Shown here in pieces: positions 33,573-44,977 of a stretch of DNA of 64,000 nucleotides. The notes below the pieces were generated by a model. It did no database searches. It saw only the letters and a program-made list of their open reading frames with translations, and had not been told where the DNA came from. The stretch is taken from positions 38,501 through 102,500 of the forward strand of contig CAJTBO010000014.1 of the NCBI GenBank assembly GCA_910573755.1, read 5' to 3'. Source of the stretch: Lachnospiraceae bacterium. Its GTDB lineage: Bacteria; Bacillota; Clostridia; Lachnospirales; Lachnospiraceae. Each line of letters begins with the position of its first letter. Positions within the stretch are counted from its first letter, which is position 1. The position numbers were made by a program, and so were the translations under genes.

Positions 33573-33769
33573 AGAAAACTGTACCCGGCAGCCTGCTGCA
33601 CGTTACCTCCGCAGCCGGCTCCGTCAGGCTTCCTTACGTCACATGAAAGGTTCTGTTTAGTGCTGCTTTGTTCCCAACCTGACACGGTTCACAGATTTCC
33701 ATTGCGTAAGACCCGGCTTCATCGCTGCTTACGAAGGGCGGCTGCAACAGGCTGCCCGATACAGTTATG
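33573..33769 (-). ncRNA. ffs: Signal recognition particle RNA (large bacterial type)
   Basis: The minus strand has the SRP core GTGAACCGTGTCAGGTTGGG followed by AACAAAGCAGCAC, corresponding to the Ffh-binding helix 8 loop. The 5' and 3' ends pair (ACTGTA...GGGCAGCCTG with CAGGCTGCC...TACAGT), as required. The RNA ends in TTTTCTTTT. A promoter, TTGACT (33799-33804), 17 bp, TATACT (33776-33781), is placed correctly for a start near 33769. At about 197 nt it is shorter than the 260-270 nt of Bacillus scRNA. Confidence 0.88.
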
Positions 33770-33775
33770 GATTCA

Positions 33776-33804
33776 AGTATAGAGGTTTTTTTACAAAAAG
33801 TCAA
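33776..33804 (-). promoter_or_regulatory. Promoter of the SRP RNA
   Basis: The -35 is TTGACT and the -10 is TATACT, with a 17 bp spacer, on the minus strand. This is close to the sigma-A consensus, as expected for a highly expressed RNA. Confidence 0.9.
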
Positions 33805-33933
33805 GAAAAAAGGAGCGCCGTTATGAATGCTAGCTTAAACAATGAGATTCAAGGAAGATCAGAAAAAGGCAATACAGTTTTATATTTTCCGACGGCAAAG
33901 TATTTACAAACTATAAATTTGATGATAGCAAGA

Positions 33934-35589
33934 TCACAGGCGAAGAGAGTCTGCTGCAGGCTTGACAGGTTTCGGGATCTTTCCCGGACTCCGGAAAAGA
34001 ATTCCAAACAACAGCGGCGTTGCGAGCATCATGGGATACAGATAGCGCAGCAGCGCCATAGGTCCGAGGAGAAGACCGATGAAGTAGATGGCGGGCGGCA
34101 GGATACATAAAAAAATTTCTTTGTCTTTGCGGTTGATGGAGACGCCGATACCGATGACCATCAGCCAGATGGAAATACCGGGCTGCATCAGCAGAAAATA
34201 GTGGTCTGTCCCGATTCGTTCCTCCAGAAAGTTATAGTATGAGGGAAAAAGCCCGTATCCGGAAATGTGCATATGCGAGATCTCGGGGAAGGTTGCCGTA
34301 AGGCATAAGTCCCTGCGGAGGCTTTTGGTCATGTCGAAATAGGGTACTGTCATATCGCGGAAAGCGCGGATGTAAATGCCGGGATTTTGTCTGCCGACGG
34401 TAAGGTAGAGGGAGATGTATTTCCGGGGGTTCCCGGTAAAGGTTTTTGTGTCAAAATCGGCTTTCACCAGATCTACGGTGTCGCGCATGAATACCTCTAA
34501 AGACCCGGCGGGGATAAGTTCATGGATGGCGGCAAGCTGCTCCTGCGTTATATCGACGGGTTCCGTGCCATAGCAGGCGGAATGGGCAACTGCCGCAAGC
34601 TGCTGGATCGGGAGGCTCATATTTTCCCGGGCATCTCCCGGCACAATATGCAGCGCGTAAGTGGAAAAACGGGAAAACAGCCAGGAGATGAGAAAGATCA
34701 TGCATAAAGAAAGAAAAGCTTTTTTGTATTTCCGGAAGGAAAAAAGCAGTGCGATGATCAATACGGCAACCAGATATATTGCGGCGTTTCTCATCAGGCA
34801 CATCGCGATACCGGAAAAAAGCAGGCGCAAAATGCCTGTTTTTTCCGATGCCGCCAAAGCGGGGGAGGAGTGCCGTGCGGTTTTGGGAAGTTCACCGCAG
34901 GATTGAAATACGTCCAGTAAATTCAGTAAAAAATGCAGAAGGCATACGCCCAGCAGGATGTCCTTCGTCACATTGAAGGTCAGGACATGAAGGGTCGGGT
35001 TACATAAGATCCAGAGAAGCCCGGCGGCTATAACGCTGAAGGGAGTGTGGGCCTTTTCCAGAAATACGAAAGATTTTGTCAATACATGGGTGACAAGAAG
35101 TCCCTGCAGCAGGCTGAACAGGGCAACGCCTAAAGAAGCATTTTTCAGAACTTTTTCCCCGAAAGAGAGAAAAAAGCCCAGCAGGTAGGTATGCAGCGGC
35201 GGATTGGCGCCGGAAAGTTCCATCTCTCCGAAATACTGTGCCGCCTGAACCGGCGCATCGTATCCGAAGGTGCCGGGAAACAGTGCCAGATATGCGGGTA
35301 CAAAGGAAAGCGTAATAAGCAGCCACAAAAACCGTTTCCGCATTCTGACAGAACAGGAGCCGTTTATTTTTTCAGAAAGCTTTTCTCCGGAAAGGAAACG
35401 GCGCATCCGGGGAGAAAGCCTGGCAGCTGAAAGGTCAAAAATTACGCCGGCGGCAAAAAAGAAGGAAAAGGAAAGAATAAAAAGGCGCTTTTGCGAATAC
35501 TGCCTCATACCGAGTAACATAATAAATAATGAAAAAAAGAAAGCAATAAAAAGGATTCCTTTCAGATGGGAAAGTTCCTGCTTTTTCAT
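33934..35589 (-). CDS. DUF6020 multi-spanning membrane protein
   Basis: The product is 551 residues from MKKQELSHLKGILFIAFFFS (AGGAA ribosome site); a longer open frame upstream has none. There are about 12 hydrophobic segments. A conserved loop FVPAYLALFPGTFGYDAPVQ after the third helix is typical of DUF6020 and resembles the acidic first loop of GT39/GT-C type glycosyltransferases. A role in cell-surface glycan transfer is inferred from this and from the divergent GT2-GtrA gene. No activity is established. Confidence 0.75.
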   Translation of the reverse strand: MKKQELSHLKGILFIAFFFSLFIMLLGMRQYSQKRLFILSFSFFFAAGVIFDLSAARLSPRMRRFLSGEKLSEKINGSCSVRMRKRFLWLLITLSFVPAYLALFPGTFGYDAPVQAAQYFGEMELSGANPPLHTYLLGFFLSFGEKVLKNASLGVALFSLLQGLLVTHVLTKSFVFLEKAHTPFSVIAAGLLWILCNPTLHVLTFNVTKDILLGVCLLHFLLNLLDVFQSCGELPKTARHSSPALAASEKTGILRLLFSGIAMCLMRNAAIYLVAVLIIALLFSFRKYKKAFLSLCMIFLISWLFSRFSTYALHIVPGDARENMSLPIQQLAAVAHSACYGTEPVDITQEQLAAIHELIPAGSLEVFMRDTVDLVKADFDTKTFTGNPRKYISLYLTVGRQNPGIYIRAFRDMTVPYFDMTKSLRRDLCLTATFPEISHMHISGYGLFPSYYNFLEERIGTDHYFLLMQPGISIWLMVIGIGVSINRKDKEIFLCILPPAIYFIGLLLGPMALLRYLYPMMLATPLLFGILFRSPGKIPKPVKPAADSLRL

Positions 35590-35849
35590 GAGCTGTTCCT
35601 GTCGATGCCCGGCAAGCAGAAATATCATGTGCCGAAGCATATACCTTTCATAAATTATAGTTGTAGTTATTACCGTTTTATTATAGAATATTGCTGTCGG
35701 TATTTCAAATCCTTTATGGAGCCGCTGTATTACAAGCGGCAATACGAGCAAAAAGCGGAGCGTTTGCGAGTCGATGTGAAAGAGCAAACAGAAATTTGTG
35801 ATACGACAGTAGGAGCAAATAGAAGGGACATTTAAACTAAAGGCAGGAT

Positions 35850-36920
35850 ATGAATGAATTGATCGGGAAGATGACAGTGGTCATTCCTTCCTACCAGCCG
35901 GACGGGAAACTGGCGGAAGTGGTGGAGGGGTTAATTGAAAAGGGATTTCGGGACATCGTTGTCGTAGATGACGGCGGCGGTGAGGCGTATGCGCCGGTTT
36001 TTGAGAGAGTTTCCGGCTTTCCGGGCGTGACGCTGCTGACTCATCCGGAGAACCGCGGAAAAGGCTGCGCTTTGAAAACGGCATTTGACTACTGTATAAA
36101 GGAGCGCCCGGAATGCAGCGGCGTGATCACGGTGGACGGGGATAACCAGCATCATGCGGATGATATATATGCATGCTGTGAAAAACTGAGTGAAAAACCG
36201 GATCGTGTTATTCTGGGAACAAGAAATTTTTCAGCAAAGGAAGTACCGTTCCGAAGCCGGTTCGGAAATGTTCTGACAAAAGGAGTGTTTCGCCTTGTGT
36301 GCGGTATTAAAATAACGGACACCCAGACCGGCCTGCGTGCAATTCCCGCAGGGCTTCTTCCCGTTATGATAGAGATAGAAGGCAGCCGTTATGAATATGA
36401 GACGAATATGCTGCTGGAGCTGAAAGCGCGCGGCATCCCGTTTGAGGAAGTAACGATCCGGACGATCTATCTGGAGGAAAATGATTCTTCCCATTTCAAT
36501 CCGCTGAGGGATTCCATCCGTATTTACCGCACGATCTTTGCTTTTGCGGCCAGTTCCTTCGCCTCTTCTTTGATCGATCTTTTGCTGTTTTATCTGTGCA
36601 TCAGTTTTCTGGCACATACGATGCCGGGAGGGGCGTGGAATATTGCGATGGCGACGGCGGCGGCGAGGATATGCTCTTCTTTATTTAATTATAATATGAA
36701 CCGTCAGAAGGTGTTTCGTTCCGGCGGCAGGAATTCCATCATAAAATATTATATGCTCTGTGTCCTGCAGTTTGCGGCATCTGCCGGGCTTGTGTCGTTT
36801 GTGTCTTATCTGTTCCCGGCGGGAAGCCTCGGAAAAACGCTGATCAAGGCGGTGATTGATGTTTTCCTGTTTCTGCTCAGTTATCAGATTCAGCGGGAGT
36901 GGGTGTTCCGGAGGGAGTAG
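35850..36920 (+). CDS. GT2 glycosyltransferase fused to GtrA-like membrane domain
   Basis: The product is 356 residues. Residues 1-220 are a GT-A fold of the polyprenyl-phosphate mannose/glucose synthase type (MTVVIPSYQPDGKLAEVVEG, DIVVVDDGG, VITVDGDNQH with the DxD-like motif, TGLRAIPAGLLP). Residues 230-356 are a four-helix GtrA domain ending YQIQREWVFRR. Such fusions make a lipid-linked sugar and help flip it. The gene is divergent from the DUF6020 gene and overlaps tadA 3' to 3' by 44 bp. Confidence 0.88.
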   Translation: MNELIGKMTVVIPSYQPDGKLAEVVEGLIEKGFRDIVVVDDGGGEAYAPVFERVSGFPGVTLLTHPENRGKGCALKTAFDYCIKERPECSGVITVDGDNQHHADDIYACCEKLSEKPDRVILGTRNFSAKEVPFRSRFGNVLTKGVFRLVCGIKITDTQTGLRAIPAGLLPVMIEIEGSRYEYETNMLLELKARGIPFEEVTIRTIYLEENDSSHFNPLRDSIRIYRTIFAFAASSFASSLIDLLLFYLCISFLAHTMPGGAWNIAMATAAARICSSLFNYNMNRQKVFRSGGRNSIIKYYMLCVLQFAASAGLVSFVSYLFPAGSLGKTLIKAVIDVFLFLLSYQIQREWVFRRE

Positions 36921-37413
36921 GAGGCTTCTTTTCCAGCTTATTGCGTACTCTCAGGTCTTTAAAAAACTGTTTCAGGATCATGCTGCATTCCTCCTCCAGA
37001 ACGCCCCGTGTGATCTGAACCTGATGGTTAAACTCAGGCATCTGAAGAAGATTCAAAATGGAACCTGCACAGCCCGCTTTGGGATTCATGCAGCCGATCA
37101 CCACCTGCGGGATACGCGCCTGTACTATGGCACCGGAACACATCTGGCAGGGTTCAAGAGTCACATACAGGATACAGTCTTCCAGCCGCCAGTCGCCGAT
37201 TTTTTTGCTGGCACGCCTGATGGCGGTGATCTCCGCATGGGCGAGAGTATTTTTATCTGTATTTCTGCGGTTATATCCCCGGGCGATAATTTTGTCTTCA
37301 TAAACGATCACGCAGCCGATGGGGACTTCCCCGAGAAGTAGCGCTTTTTTTGCCTGCTGCAGAGCGGCGCGCATATATTTTTTCTGAGTTTTTGTCAGAA
37401 TGTCCGTTTGCAT
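36877..37413 (-). CDS. tadA: tRNA-specific adenosine deaminase TadA
   Basis: The product is 178 residues from MQTDILTKTQKKYMRAALQQ (ribosome site GGAGGAACC); the longer frame is less likely. The zinc deaminase motif is HAEITAIRRASKK with the catalytic glutamate, and LEPCQMCSGAIVQARIPQVV supplies the two zinc cysteines. TadA converts A34 to inosine in tRNA-Arg(ACG). The C-terminal tail (EKKPPTPSGTPTPAESDN) extends beyond the usual end and overlaps the convergent glycosyltransferase gene. Confidence 0.95.
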   Translation of the reverse strand: MQTDILTKTQKKYMRAALQQAKKALLLGEVPIGCVIVYEDKIIARGYNRRNTDKNTLAHAEITAIRRASKKIGDWRLEDCILYVTLEPCQMCSGAIVQARIPQVVIGCMNPKAGCAGSILNLLQMPEFNHQVQITRGVLEEECSMILKQFFKDLRVRNKLEKKPPTPSGTPTPAESDN

Positions 37414-37462
37414 GGTTCCTCCGTTGTGAAACATCTGAAAAGTTCAGAGAGAATTATGAATT

Positions 37463-37972
37463 TCAGACGGCATTTCGGGCGTTGCCGTATGGCGTTTCCA
37501 TATTGTTGAATACAGATGTATAGATTTTATGAAATTTATTATCATAGATTTCATGTAACAGGCGGTTGGCAGTCAAAAGAGAACTTTGCAGGAGCGCATC
37601 GGAAATCAGGCTGCGGGATCTGGCTTCAGCCAGTTCATCCATATCAAGCAGTTTAAAAGAACCATCGGGATAGACAAGAACATCCAAAAGCAGATCGGTT
37701 GACAGAAGAACAGTCTTTTCTTCTTTCCATTCATAAGAAACGATGTCACAGTACCAGCATATTAATATATCATCTTCCGTATAGAACCTGCTGACTTTAA
37801 CGCCCTTGTTCAGGTAGTAGCAGGAATCGCCGTGGTGCAGGATTTTTTTAGGTTTTAAAGTGTTCCATTTCGTCAGGATGTGGTCATCGTCGGCGTACAG
37901 AATGATATCGTCTTTTAGCAGAATACATTCGTCGGGGATCAGGCGTCTGCGGTAGAGGGAAAGAGTTTTCAT
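37463..37972 (-). CDS. DUF402 family protein
   Basis: The product is 169 residues starting MKTLSLYRRRLIPDECILLK. It has the DUF402 barrel pattern SCYYLNKGVKVSRFYTEDDI LICWYCDIVSY followed by LLLDVLVYPDGSFKLLDMDE LAEA. Characterized relatives (FomD, Ntdp) are nucleoside or phosphonate-nucleotide phosphohydrolases; this member's substrate is unknown. It is divergent from the ATP synthase operon. Confidence 0.85.
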   Translation of the reverse strand: MKTLSLYRRRLIPDECILLKDDIILYADDDHILTKWNTLKPKKILHHGDSCYYLNKGVKVSRFYTEDDILICWYCDIVSYEWKEEKTVLLSTDLLLDVLVYPDGSFKLLDMDELAEARSRSLISDALLQSSLLTANRLLHEIYDNKFHKIYTSVFNNMETPYGNARNAV

Positions 37973-38120
37973 GGAAGTCTCCTGTCAAAGTATGAAAAGT
38001 GATGATTTATGTATCATGTTGAAATAATGTCTTAATATAGATACTACGCTGTGAATTATGGAAAGTCAACGTGTTTTTTGATTATTTCACACAAAATTTT
38101 CGGGCGATTCACGGTTTTGA

Positions 38121-38148
38121 TAGACAAATTGTTGAAATGATATATACT
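38121..38148 (+). promoter_or_regulatory. Probable promoter of the ATP synthase operon
   Basis: TAGACA (38121-38126), a 16 bp spacer and TATACT (38143-38148) lie about 110 bp before atpZ, in the AT-rich divergent region 37973-38256. No other gene is seen in that region. Confidence 0.6.
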
Positions 38149-38256
38149 TATTTAGTTCGTACAAGTAAAGAATCTTTTTTATTTAATCAATGGACAGATT
38201 CTTTTAATAGGAGTATAATTTAATTGTGTGTCCGAGAAGGAAAAAGGAGAAGAAAG

Positions 38257-38496
38257 ATGAAATATCACAGAAATGTATACCGCTGCCTCGCTATGATCAC
38301 GCAGTTTGGTATTTCCATGCTGGTTCCGATTTTCCTCTGCTCTTTTCTGGGGATCTTTTTAGACAGAAAATTTGGTACGCAGTTTTGGATGATACTGCTC
38401 TTCTTTGTGGGTGCGGCTGCCGGATTCAGGAATATTTACCGCATGGCAAAGACCATCTATGAAAAAAAGAGTGAAAAAGACAAATATGAAGGATAA
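38257..38496 (+). CDS. atpZ: AtpZ/AtpI family membrane protein
   Basis: The product is 79 residues from MKYHRNVYRCLAMITQFGIS (ribosome site AAAGGAGAAGAAAG). Two membrane helices are separated by the FLGIFLDRKFGTQFW loop, with GAAAGFRNIYRM after the second, which is the AtpZ signature. Proteins of this type sit at the head of F-ATPase operons and are linked to Mg2+/Ca2+ supply or c-ring assembly. It overlaps the start of the next gene. Confidence 0.88.
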   Translation: MKYHRNVYRCLAMITQFGISMLVPIFLCSFLGIFLDRKFGTQFWMILLFFVGAAAGFRNIYRMAKTIYEKKSEKDKYEG

Positions 38497-38872
38497 GATA
38501 AATGAGACGTTGCTGGAACTGCTCATCGGCATTCTTCTCTGGGGTGTCATCTGGCAGGCGGCAGGCGTCTGGTTTGTAGCAGATAAGGCGGGCTGCAGTC
38601 TGGGATTGTGGCTGGGGGTTGTAACGGCGGGACTCTGTGCCGTGCATATGTACAGAGCGCTGGATCTGGCACTGGATCTTCCGGAGAAGGATGCCCAGAA
38701 ATATGTGATGAGCCGCAATATGATGCGTTACGGACTGATCCTGCTGGTTTTGCTGGTATTGATGATAACAGAGGCAGGAAATCCGCTCTGCTGTTTTCTG
38801 GGCGTAATGGGACTAAAAGCGGCGGCATACCTGCAGCCGGTTTTACATAAAGTTATGAAAAGGAGGAGGTGA
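38486..38872 (+). CDS. atpI: ATP synthase subunit I-like protein
   Basis: The product is 128 residues from MKDKINETLLELLIGILLWG, with four predicted membrane helices, including a second pair beginning NMMRYGLILLVLLVLMITEA. Its position between atpZ and atpB and its size fit AtpI, an assembly factor for the c-ring. The start overlaps the atpZ stop; in-frame ATGs further up (38459) have weaker ribosome sites. Confidence 0.8.
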   Translation: MKDKINETLLELLIGILLWGVIWQAAGVWFVADKAGCSLGLWLGVVTAGLCAVHMYRALDLALDLPEKDAQKYVMSRNMMRYGLILLVLLVLMITEAGNPLCCFLGVMGLKAAAYLQPVLHKVMKRRR

Positions 38873-38876
38873 AAGT

Positions 38877-39596
38877 ATGGGACAGGGTATTTTATTATCC
38901 GGCGCGGATGAGATTGATTTTATGATACATGGCGTGTTCTCCTATGAATTATTCGGGCAGACTCTATGGATCACAACATCGCATGTGTGCGCAATTGTTG
39001 TCTTTCTGGTATTGCTGCTGTTTATTTTTGCGGCGAACCGGGCGATTAAAAAAGGCAGCGAAGTACCAACCGGCTTTCAGAACGTGGTGGAGCTGATTGT
39101 GGAAAAACTGGATGGCATGATAGACAGTACAATGGGAAAAAGCGCACCGGCGTTCCGCAATTATATCGGGACGATCTTCATTTTCATTCTGGTCTGTAAT
39201 ATTTCCGGTCTGTTCGGGCTAAGGCCCCCTACGGCGGATTACGGTACGACGCTGGCGCTGGGGCTGATGACATTTACCCTAATAACGTTTAACAAGTTTA
39301 AACATCAGAAGGTAAAGGGCGTCATCAAGGGATTATGTGATCCGTGGCCGATCTGGGCGCCGATCAATATTATCGGCGATGTGGCAGTGCCGATCTCTCT
39401 GTCGCTCCGTCTGTTTGCAAATGTGCTCTCGGGCGTGGTAATGATGGCTCTTATCTATGGGCTGCTCGGGAAGATAGCAGTCATATGGCCGGCAGCGCTG
39501 CATGTCTATTTCGATCTGTTTTCGGGCTGCATCCAGACATATGTATTCTGTATGCTGACGATGACTTATATCGCTGATGCCTGCAATACGGATTAA
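38877..39596 (+). CDS. atpB: F0 ATP synthase subunit a
   Basis: The product is 239 residues. Conserved helix motifs include GLFGLRPPTADYGTTLALGL and the essential arginine region ISLSLRLFANVLSGVVMMAL. The C-terminal helix ends YVFCMLTMTYIADACNTD. It forms the ion half-channels against the c-ring. It follows atpI by four bases with a ribosome site GGAGGTGAAAGT. Confidence 0.97.
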   Translation: MGQGILLSGADEIDFMIHGVFSYELFGQTLWITTSHVCAIVVFLVLLLFIFAANRAIKKGSEVPTGFQNVVELIVEKLDGMIDSTMGKSAPAFRNYIGTIFIFILVCNISGLFGLRPPTADYGTTLALGLMTFTLITFNKFKHQKVKGVIKGLCDPWPIWAPINIIGDVAVPISLSLRLFANVLSGVVMMALIYGLLGKIAVIWPAALHVYFDLFSGCIQTYVFCMLTMTYIADACNTD

Positions 39597-39612
39597 CGGT
39601 TACAAAGGTTAA

Positions 39613-39921
<309 letters not shown>

Positions 39922-39983
39922 GCCTCAGGAACTGTTTTTAAAAAGTTCAAATTCTTTAAAATCAGAGAAAGGAGGTTTACAGG

Positions 39984-40550
39984 TTGAACGCATTACTGAA
40001 TGCTAATCTTGTATTGCTTTCCGGCGCGGAAGGATTTGACTATCTGTTCGATCTGACAGGACAGCTTCTGCAGGATACGATCTTGATGATCATAGCAGTG
40101 TTTACATTGTTTTTGGTCGCATCTCATTTCCTGTTTAATCCGGCAAGGGATATGCTGAAAAAGAGACAGGAAAAGATCAAGGGCGAACTGGAAGACGCCA
40201 AAGAGAGCATGGAATCCGCTGATGCATTAAAGGCGGAATATGAAGATAAGCTGAAAAACATTGATAAAGAAGCGGAAGACATTCTGACACAGGCCAGAAA
40301 GAAAGCTCTGGACAATGAAAACAGGATTATTACAGAAGCGAAGCAGGAAGCGGCATCCATTATCAGGCAGGCAAGAAATGAAGCCGAACTGGAGAAGCGG
40401 AAAGCAGCGGATGATGTGAAGAAAGAAATGATTTCCATTGCAGCGATGATGGCTGGAAAAGTCACAGAGGGTGCGGTGGATGTTTCCATTCAGGACAGTC
40501 TTGTGGAAGAAACTTTGAAAGAAATAGGTGAAAATACATGGCTAAGTTAA
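39984..40550 (+). CDS. atpF: F0 ATP synthase subunit b
   Basis: The product is 188 residues starting at a TTG after a strong AAAGGAGG. One N-terminal membrane helix (LLQDTILMIIAVFTLFLVAS) is followed by a long charged coiled coil ending EETLKEIGENTWLS. It forms the peripheral stalk. Its end overlaps the atpH start by 13 bp. Confidence 0.95.
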   Translation: MNALLNANLVLLSGAEGFDYLFDLTGQLLQDTILMIIAVFTLFLVASHFLFNPARDMLKKRQEKIKGELEDAKESMESADALKAEYEDKLKNIDKEAEDILTQARKKALDNENRIITEAKQEAASIIRQARNEAELEKRKAADDVKKEMISIAAMMAGKVTEGAVDVSIQDSLVEETLKEIGENTWLS

Positions 40551-41089
40551 TTTCAAAAACCTATGGTGAAGCGATTTTCGAGCTGGCTGTTTCTGAGAAC
40601 AGGGTGGATGCACTGACTGAAGAGATTCAGAGCGTGCTGAAGGTGCTGGAGGAAAATCCGGAATTTTCGGATATTATGAAGCATCCGAAGATCATGAAGG
40701 AAGAAAAGCTTCAGGTGATAGAGACTGTTTTTAAAGGAAGAGTATCCGATGAACTGACAGGGTTTATACGGCTGATCGTGGAAAAAGACCGGTACGGCCA
40801 GATTCAGGAGATCATGCAGTATTTTCTGGATGAGGGAAAGAAACTCAAGGGAATCGGAGTCGCGTATGTGACATCTGCCTTGCCCCTTCGGGAAGAGCAG
40901 AAAAAGCAGGTTGAAGCAAAGCTGCTTGAGACCACCGCATTTAAAGAAATGGAAATGCACTATCAGGAGGACGGATCGCTGATCGGCGGCATGGTCATCC
41001 GGATAGGAGACAGGGTGGCAGACAGCAGTATTCGGACAAAGCTGAATCATTTAGAGCAGCAGCTTCTGAAAATACAGCTTCAAAATTAG
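40538..41089 (+). CDS. atpH: F1 ATP synthase subunit delta
   Basis: The product is 183 residues beginning MAKLISKTYGEAIFELAVSE. The N-terminal six-helix domain and the C-terminal signature GGMVIRIGDRVADSSIRTKL NHLEQQLL are complete. It links subunit b to the F1 head. It is translationally coupled to atpF. Confidence 0.96.
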   Translation: MAKLISKTYGEAIFELAVSENRVDALTEEIQSVLKVLEENPEFSDIMKHPKIMKEEKLQVIETVFKGRVSDELTGFIRLIVEKDRYGQIQEIMQYFLDEGKKLKGIGVAYVTSALPLREEQKKQVEAKLLETTAFKEMEMHYQEDGSLIGGMVIRIGDRVADSSIRTKLNHLEQQLLKIQLQN

Positions 41090-41133
41090 CTTCAAAATTA
41101 GCTTTAAATTTTAAAGAAAGGTGCGTATGATTC

Positions 41134-42639
41134 ATGAATTTAAGACCAGAAGAGATAAGTTCGGTCATCAAGGATCAGATTAAGAGATATGCGGCAGAGC
41201 TGGAAGTATCCGAAGTAGGAACAGTGATACAGGTAGCCGACGGAATTGCCCGTATTCACGGCCTGGAAAAAGCGATGCAGGGTGAGCTCCTTGAGTTCCC
41301 CGGCGAAGTATACGGTATGGTGATGAACCTGGAAGAAGATAATGTGGGTGCGGTACTTCTCGGAAACACTCAGAATATCAAAGAAGGCGATACCGTTAAG
41401 ACCACCGGCAGAGTTGTGGAAGTGCCGGTAGGCGACTGTATGCTGGGACGTGTTGTGAATGCTCTTGGTCAGCCGATTGATGAAAAGGGACCTATCCGGA
41501 CAGATAAATACCGTCAGATTGAAAGAGTGGCATCCGGCGTTATCACGAGAAAATCCGTTGATACACCGCTGCAGACGGGTATCAAGGCGATCGACTCCAT
41601 GGTGCCCATTGGACGGGGACAGCGTGAGCTGATCATCGGTGACCGTCAGACAGGTAAGACGGCACTTGCAGTAGATACGATCATTAACCAGAAGGGGCAG
41701 GGCGTAAAGTGTATTTACGTGGCAATAGGCCAGAAGGCGTCTACAGTAGCTTCTATTGTAAAGACGCTGGAGGAGTACGGCGCTATGGCATATACGACGG
41801 TTGTGGCTTCCACAGCCAGCGAGCAGGCGCCCCTGCAGTATATTGCGCCCTACGCAGGGTGTACGATCGGTGAAGAATGGATGGAGAACGGCGAAGATGT
41901 ACTTGTCATCTATGATGACTTAAGTAAGCACGCAACAGCTTACCGTACACTCTCTTTGCTGCTGAGAAGGCCCCCCGGGCGTGAAGCATATCCCGGTGAC
42001 GTTTTCTATCTGCATTCCAGACTGCTCGAGAGAGCGGCACATATGAGCGATGAATACGGCGGAGGAAGCCTGACGGCGCTTCCGATCATCGAAACACAGG
42101 CGGGCGACGTGTCGGCTTATATTCCGACCAACGTTATCTCCATTACAGACGGACAGATCTATCTGGAGACAGAGATGTTTAACTCCGGTTTCCGCCCGGC
42201 AGTAAACGCCGGTCTTTCCGTATCCCGTGTAGGCGGTGCGGCACAGATCAAGGCGATGAAGAAGATAGCGGCGCCGATCCGTGTGGAACTGGCACAGTAC
42301 AGAGAGCTGGCGGCATTCTCCCAGTTCGGTTCCGAGCTGGATGCGGATACCAAAGAAAAGCTGGCACAGGGTGAAAGGATCAAGGAAGTATTGAAGCAGC
42401 CCCAGTATCAGCCGATGCCGGTACAGTATCAGGTTATCATTATCTATGTGGTGACGAATAAGTACCTGCTGGATGTTCCGGTGGCGGACGTGACGAGATT
42501 TGAGAGAGAACTGTTTGAATTTTTAGATACAAAATATCCTGAGATTCCGAAAAGCATTGCGGATGAAAAGGTGATCTCCGATGAAGTGGAACAGAAGCTG
42601 AAAAATGCAATTGAGGAGTTTAAGAAAACATTTGCTTAA
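41134..42639 (+). CDS. atpA: F1 ATP synthase subunit alpha
   Basis: The product is 501 residues. The P-loop is [20 protein letters not shown], and [20 protein letters not shown] is the family signature. It is a non-catalytic nucleotide-binding subunit. The length is normal and no break is seen. Confidence 0.98.
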   Translation: MNLRPEEISSVIKDQIKRYAAELEVSEVGTVIQVADGIARIHGLEKAMQGELLEFPGEVYGMVMNLEEDNVGAVLLGNTQNIKEGDTVKTTGRVVEVPVGDCMLGRVVNALGQPIDEKGPIRTDKYRQIERVASGVITRKSVDTPLQTGIKAIDSMVPIGRGQRELIIGDRQTGKTALAVDTIINQKGQGVKCIYVAIGQKASTVASIVKTLEEYGAMAYTTVVASTASEQAPLQYIAPYAGCTIGEEWMENGEDVLVIYDDLSKHATAYRTLSLLLRRPPGREAYPGDVFYLHSRLLERAAHMSDEYGGGSLTALPIIETQAGDVSAYIPTNVISITDGQIYLETEMFNSGFRPAVNAGLSVSRVGGAAQIKAMKKIAAPIRVELAQYRELAAFSQFGSELDADTKEKLAQGERIKEVLKQPQYQPMPVQYQVIIIYVVTNKYLLDVPVADVTRFERELFEFLDTKYPEIPKSIADEKVISDEVEQKLKNAIEEFKKTFA

Positions 42640-42656
42640 AAAGGTAGGTGACGGTT

Positions 42657-43544
42657 ATGGCGTCTATGAGAGACATAAAAAGACGTAAAGGCAGTATCCA
42701 GAGTACCCAGCAGATCACCAAAGCCATGAAGCTTGTTTCCACCGTAAAGCTGCAAAGAGCCAAACAGCGTGCCGAGCAGTCCAAGACATACTTTGACTGT
42801 ATGTATGAAACAGTGAACAGTATTCTGCAAAAGACGAGCGGCATGCAGCATCGCTATCTGCAGCCCGGCAGTTCGGCAAAAAAGGCAGTGATCGTCATTA
42901 CCTCCAACAGAGGACTTGCGGGCGGCTATAACTCCAATATCGTTAAGCTGATCACAAGGGGCGAGCTTAAGAAAGAAGAACTGGAGATATACAGCATCGG
43001 TAAAAAGGGTAAGGATTCTCTGAGCAGATATGGCTATCATATTGCCTGGGACGGTTCGGATATTATTGAAGAGCCTGCCTATGCCGATGCCATGCAGCTT
43101 TCCAATAAACTTCTGGAGGAGTTTGCGGCAGGCAATATCGGGGAGATCTATCTTGCATATACTTATTTTAAAAATACGGTTGTACATGTTCCGAAGATGA
43201 TAAAGCTTCTGCCGGTAGAGGCAGGGGAGCAGGAGCCGGTGGATACCGATGCAAAGGCTGTGCAGGATGAGGAGAAAAAACTCTCCATTCCGATGAACTT
43301 CGAGCCGAAGGATGAGGAAGCGCTCGATCTTCTGATTCCCAAATATATCACCAGTCTGATCTACGGAGCGCTGGTGGAGGCTGTGGCAAGTGAAAACGGT
43401 GCCAGAATGCAGGCGATGGATTCGGCAACGAGCAATGCTGAGGAAATGATCAGTAACCTGACGTTACTGTATAACAGAGCCCGTCAGGGTTCCATTACAC
43501 AGGAATTAACAGAAATTATTGCCGGTGCGGAAGCGATTTCATAA
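42657..43544 (+). CDS. atpG: F1 ATP synthase subunit gamma
   Basis: The product is 295 residues from MASMRDIKRRKGSIQSTQQI; a GTG nine bases upstream is possible. The C-terminal signature EMISNLTLLYNRARQGSITQ ELTEIIAGAEA is complete. It is the central rotor shaft. Confidence 0.97.
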   Translation: MASMRDIKRRKGSIQSTQQITKAMKLVSTVKLQRAKQRAEQSKTYFDCMYETVNSILQKTSGMQHRYLQPGSSAKKAVIVITSNRGLAGGYNSNIVKLITRGELKKEELEIYSIGKKGKDSLSRYGYHIAWDGSDIIEEPAYADAMQLSNKLLEEFAAGNIGEIYLAYTYFKNTVVHVPKMIKLLPVEAGEQEPVDTDAKAVQDEEKKLSIPMNFEPKDEEALDLLIPKYITSLIYGALVEAVASENGARMQAMDSATSNAEEMISNLTLLYNRARQGSITQELTEIIAGAEAIS

Positions 43545-44966
<1,422 letters not shown>

Positions 44967-44977
44967 GGGGTGAGCGT

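Noticed and set aside
33823..34110. Plus-strand open frame of 95 codons starting MNASLNNEIQ, with a fair ribosome site
   Set aside because: Most of it runs antisense into the well-supported DUF6020 gene and matches no family. At best it is a short decayed gene start of about 30 codons.
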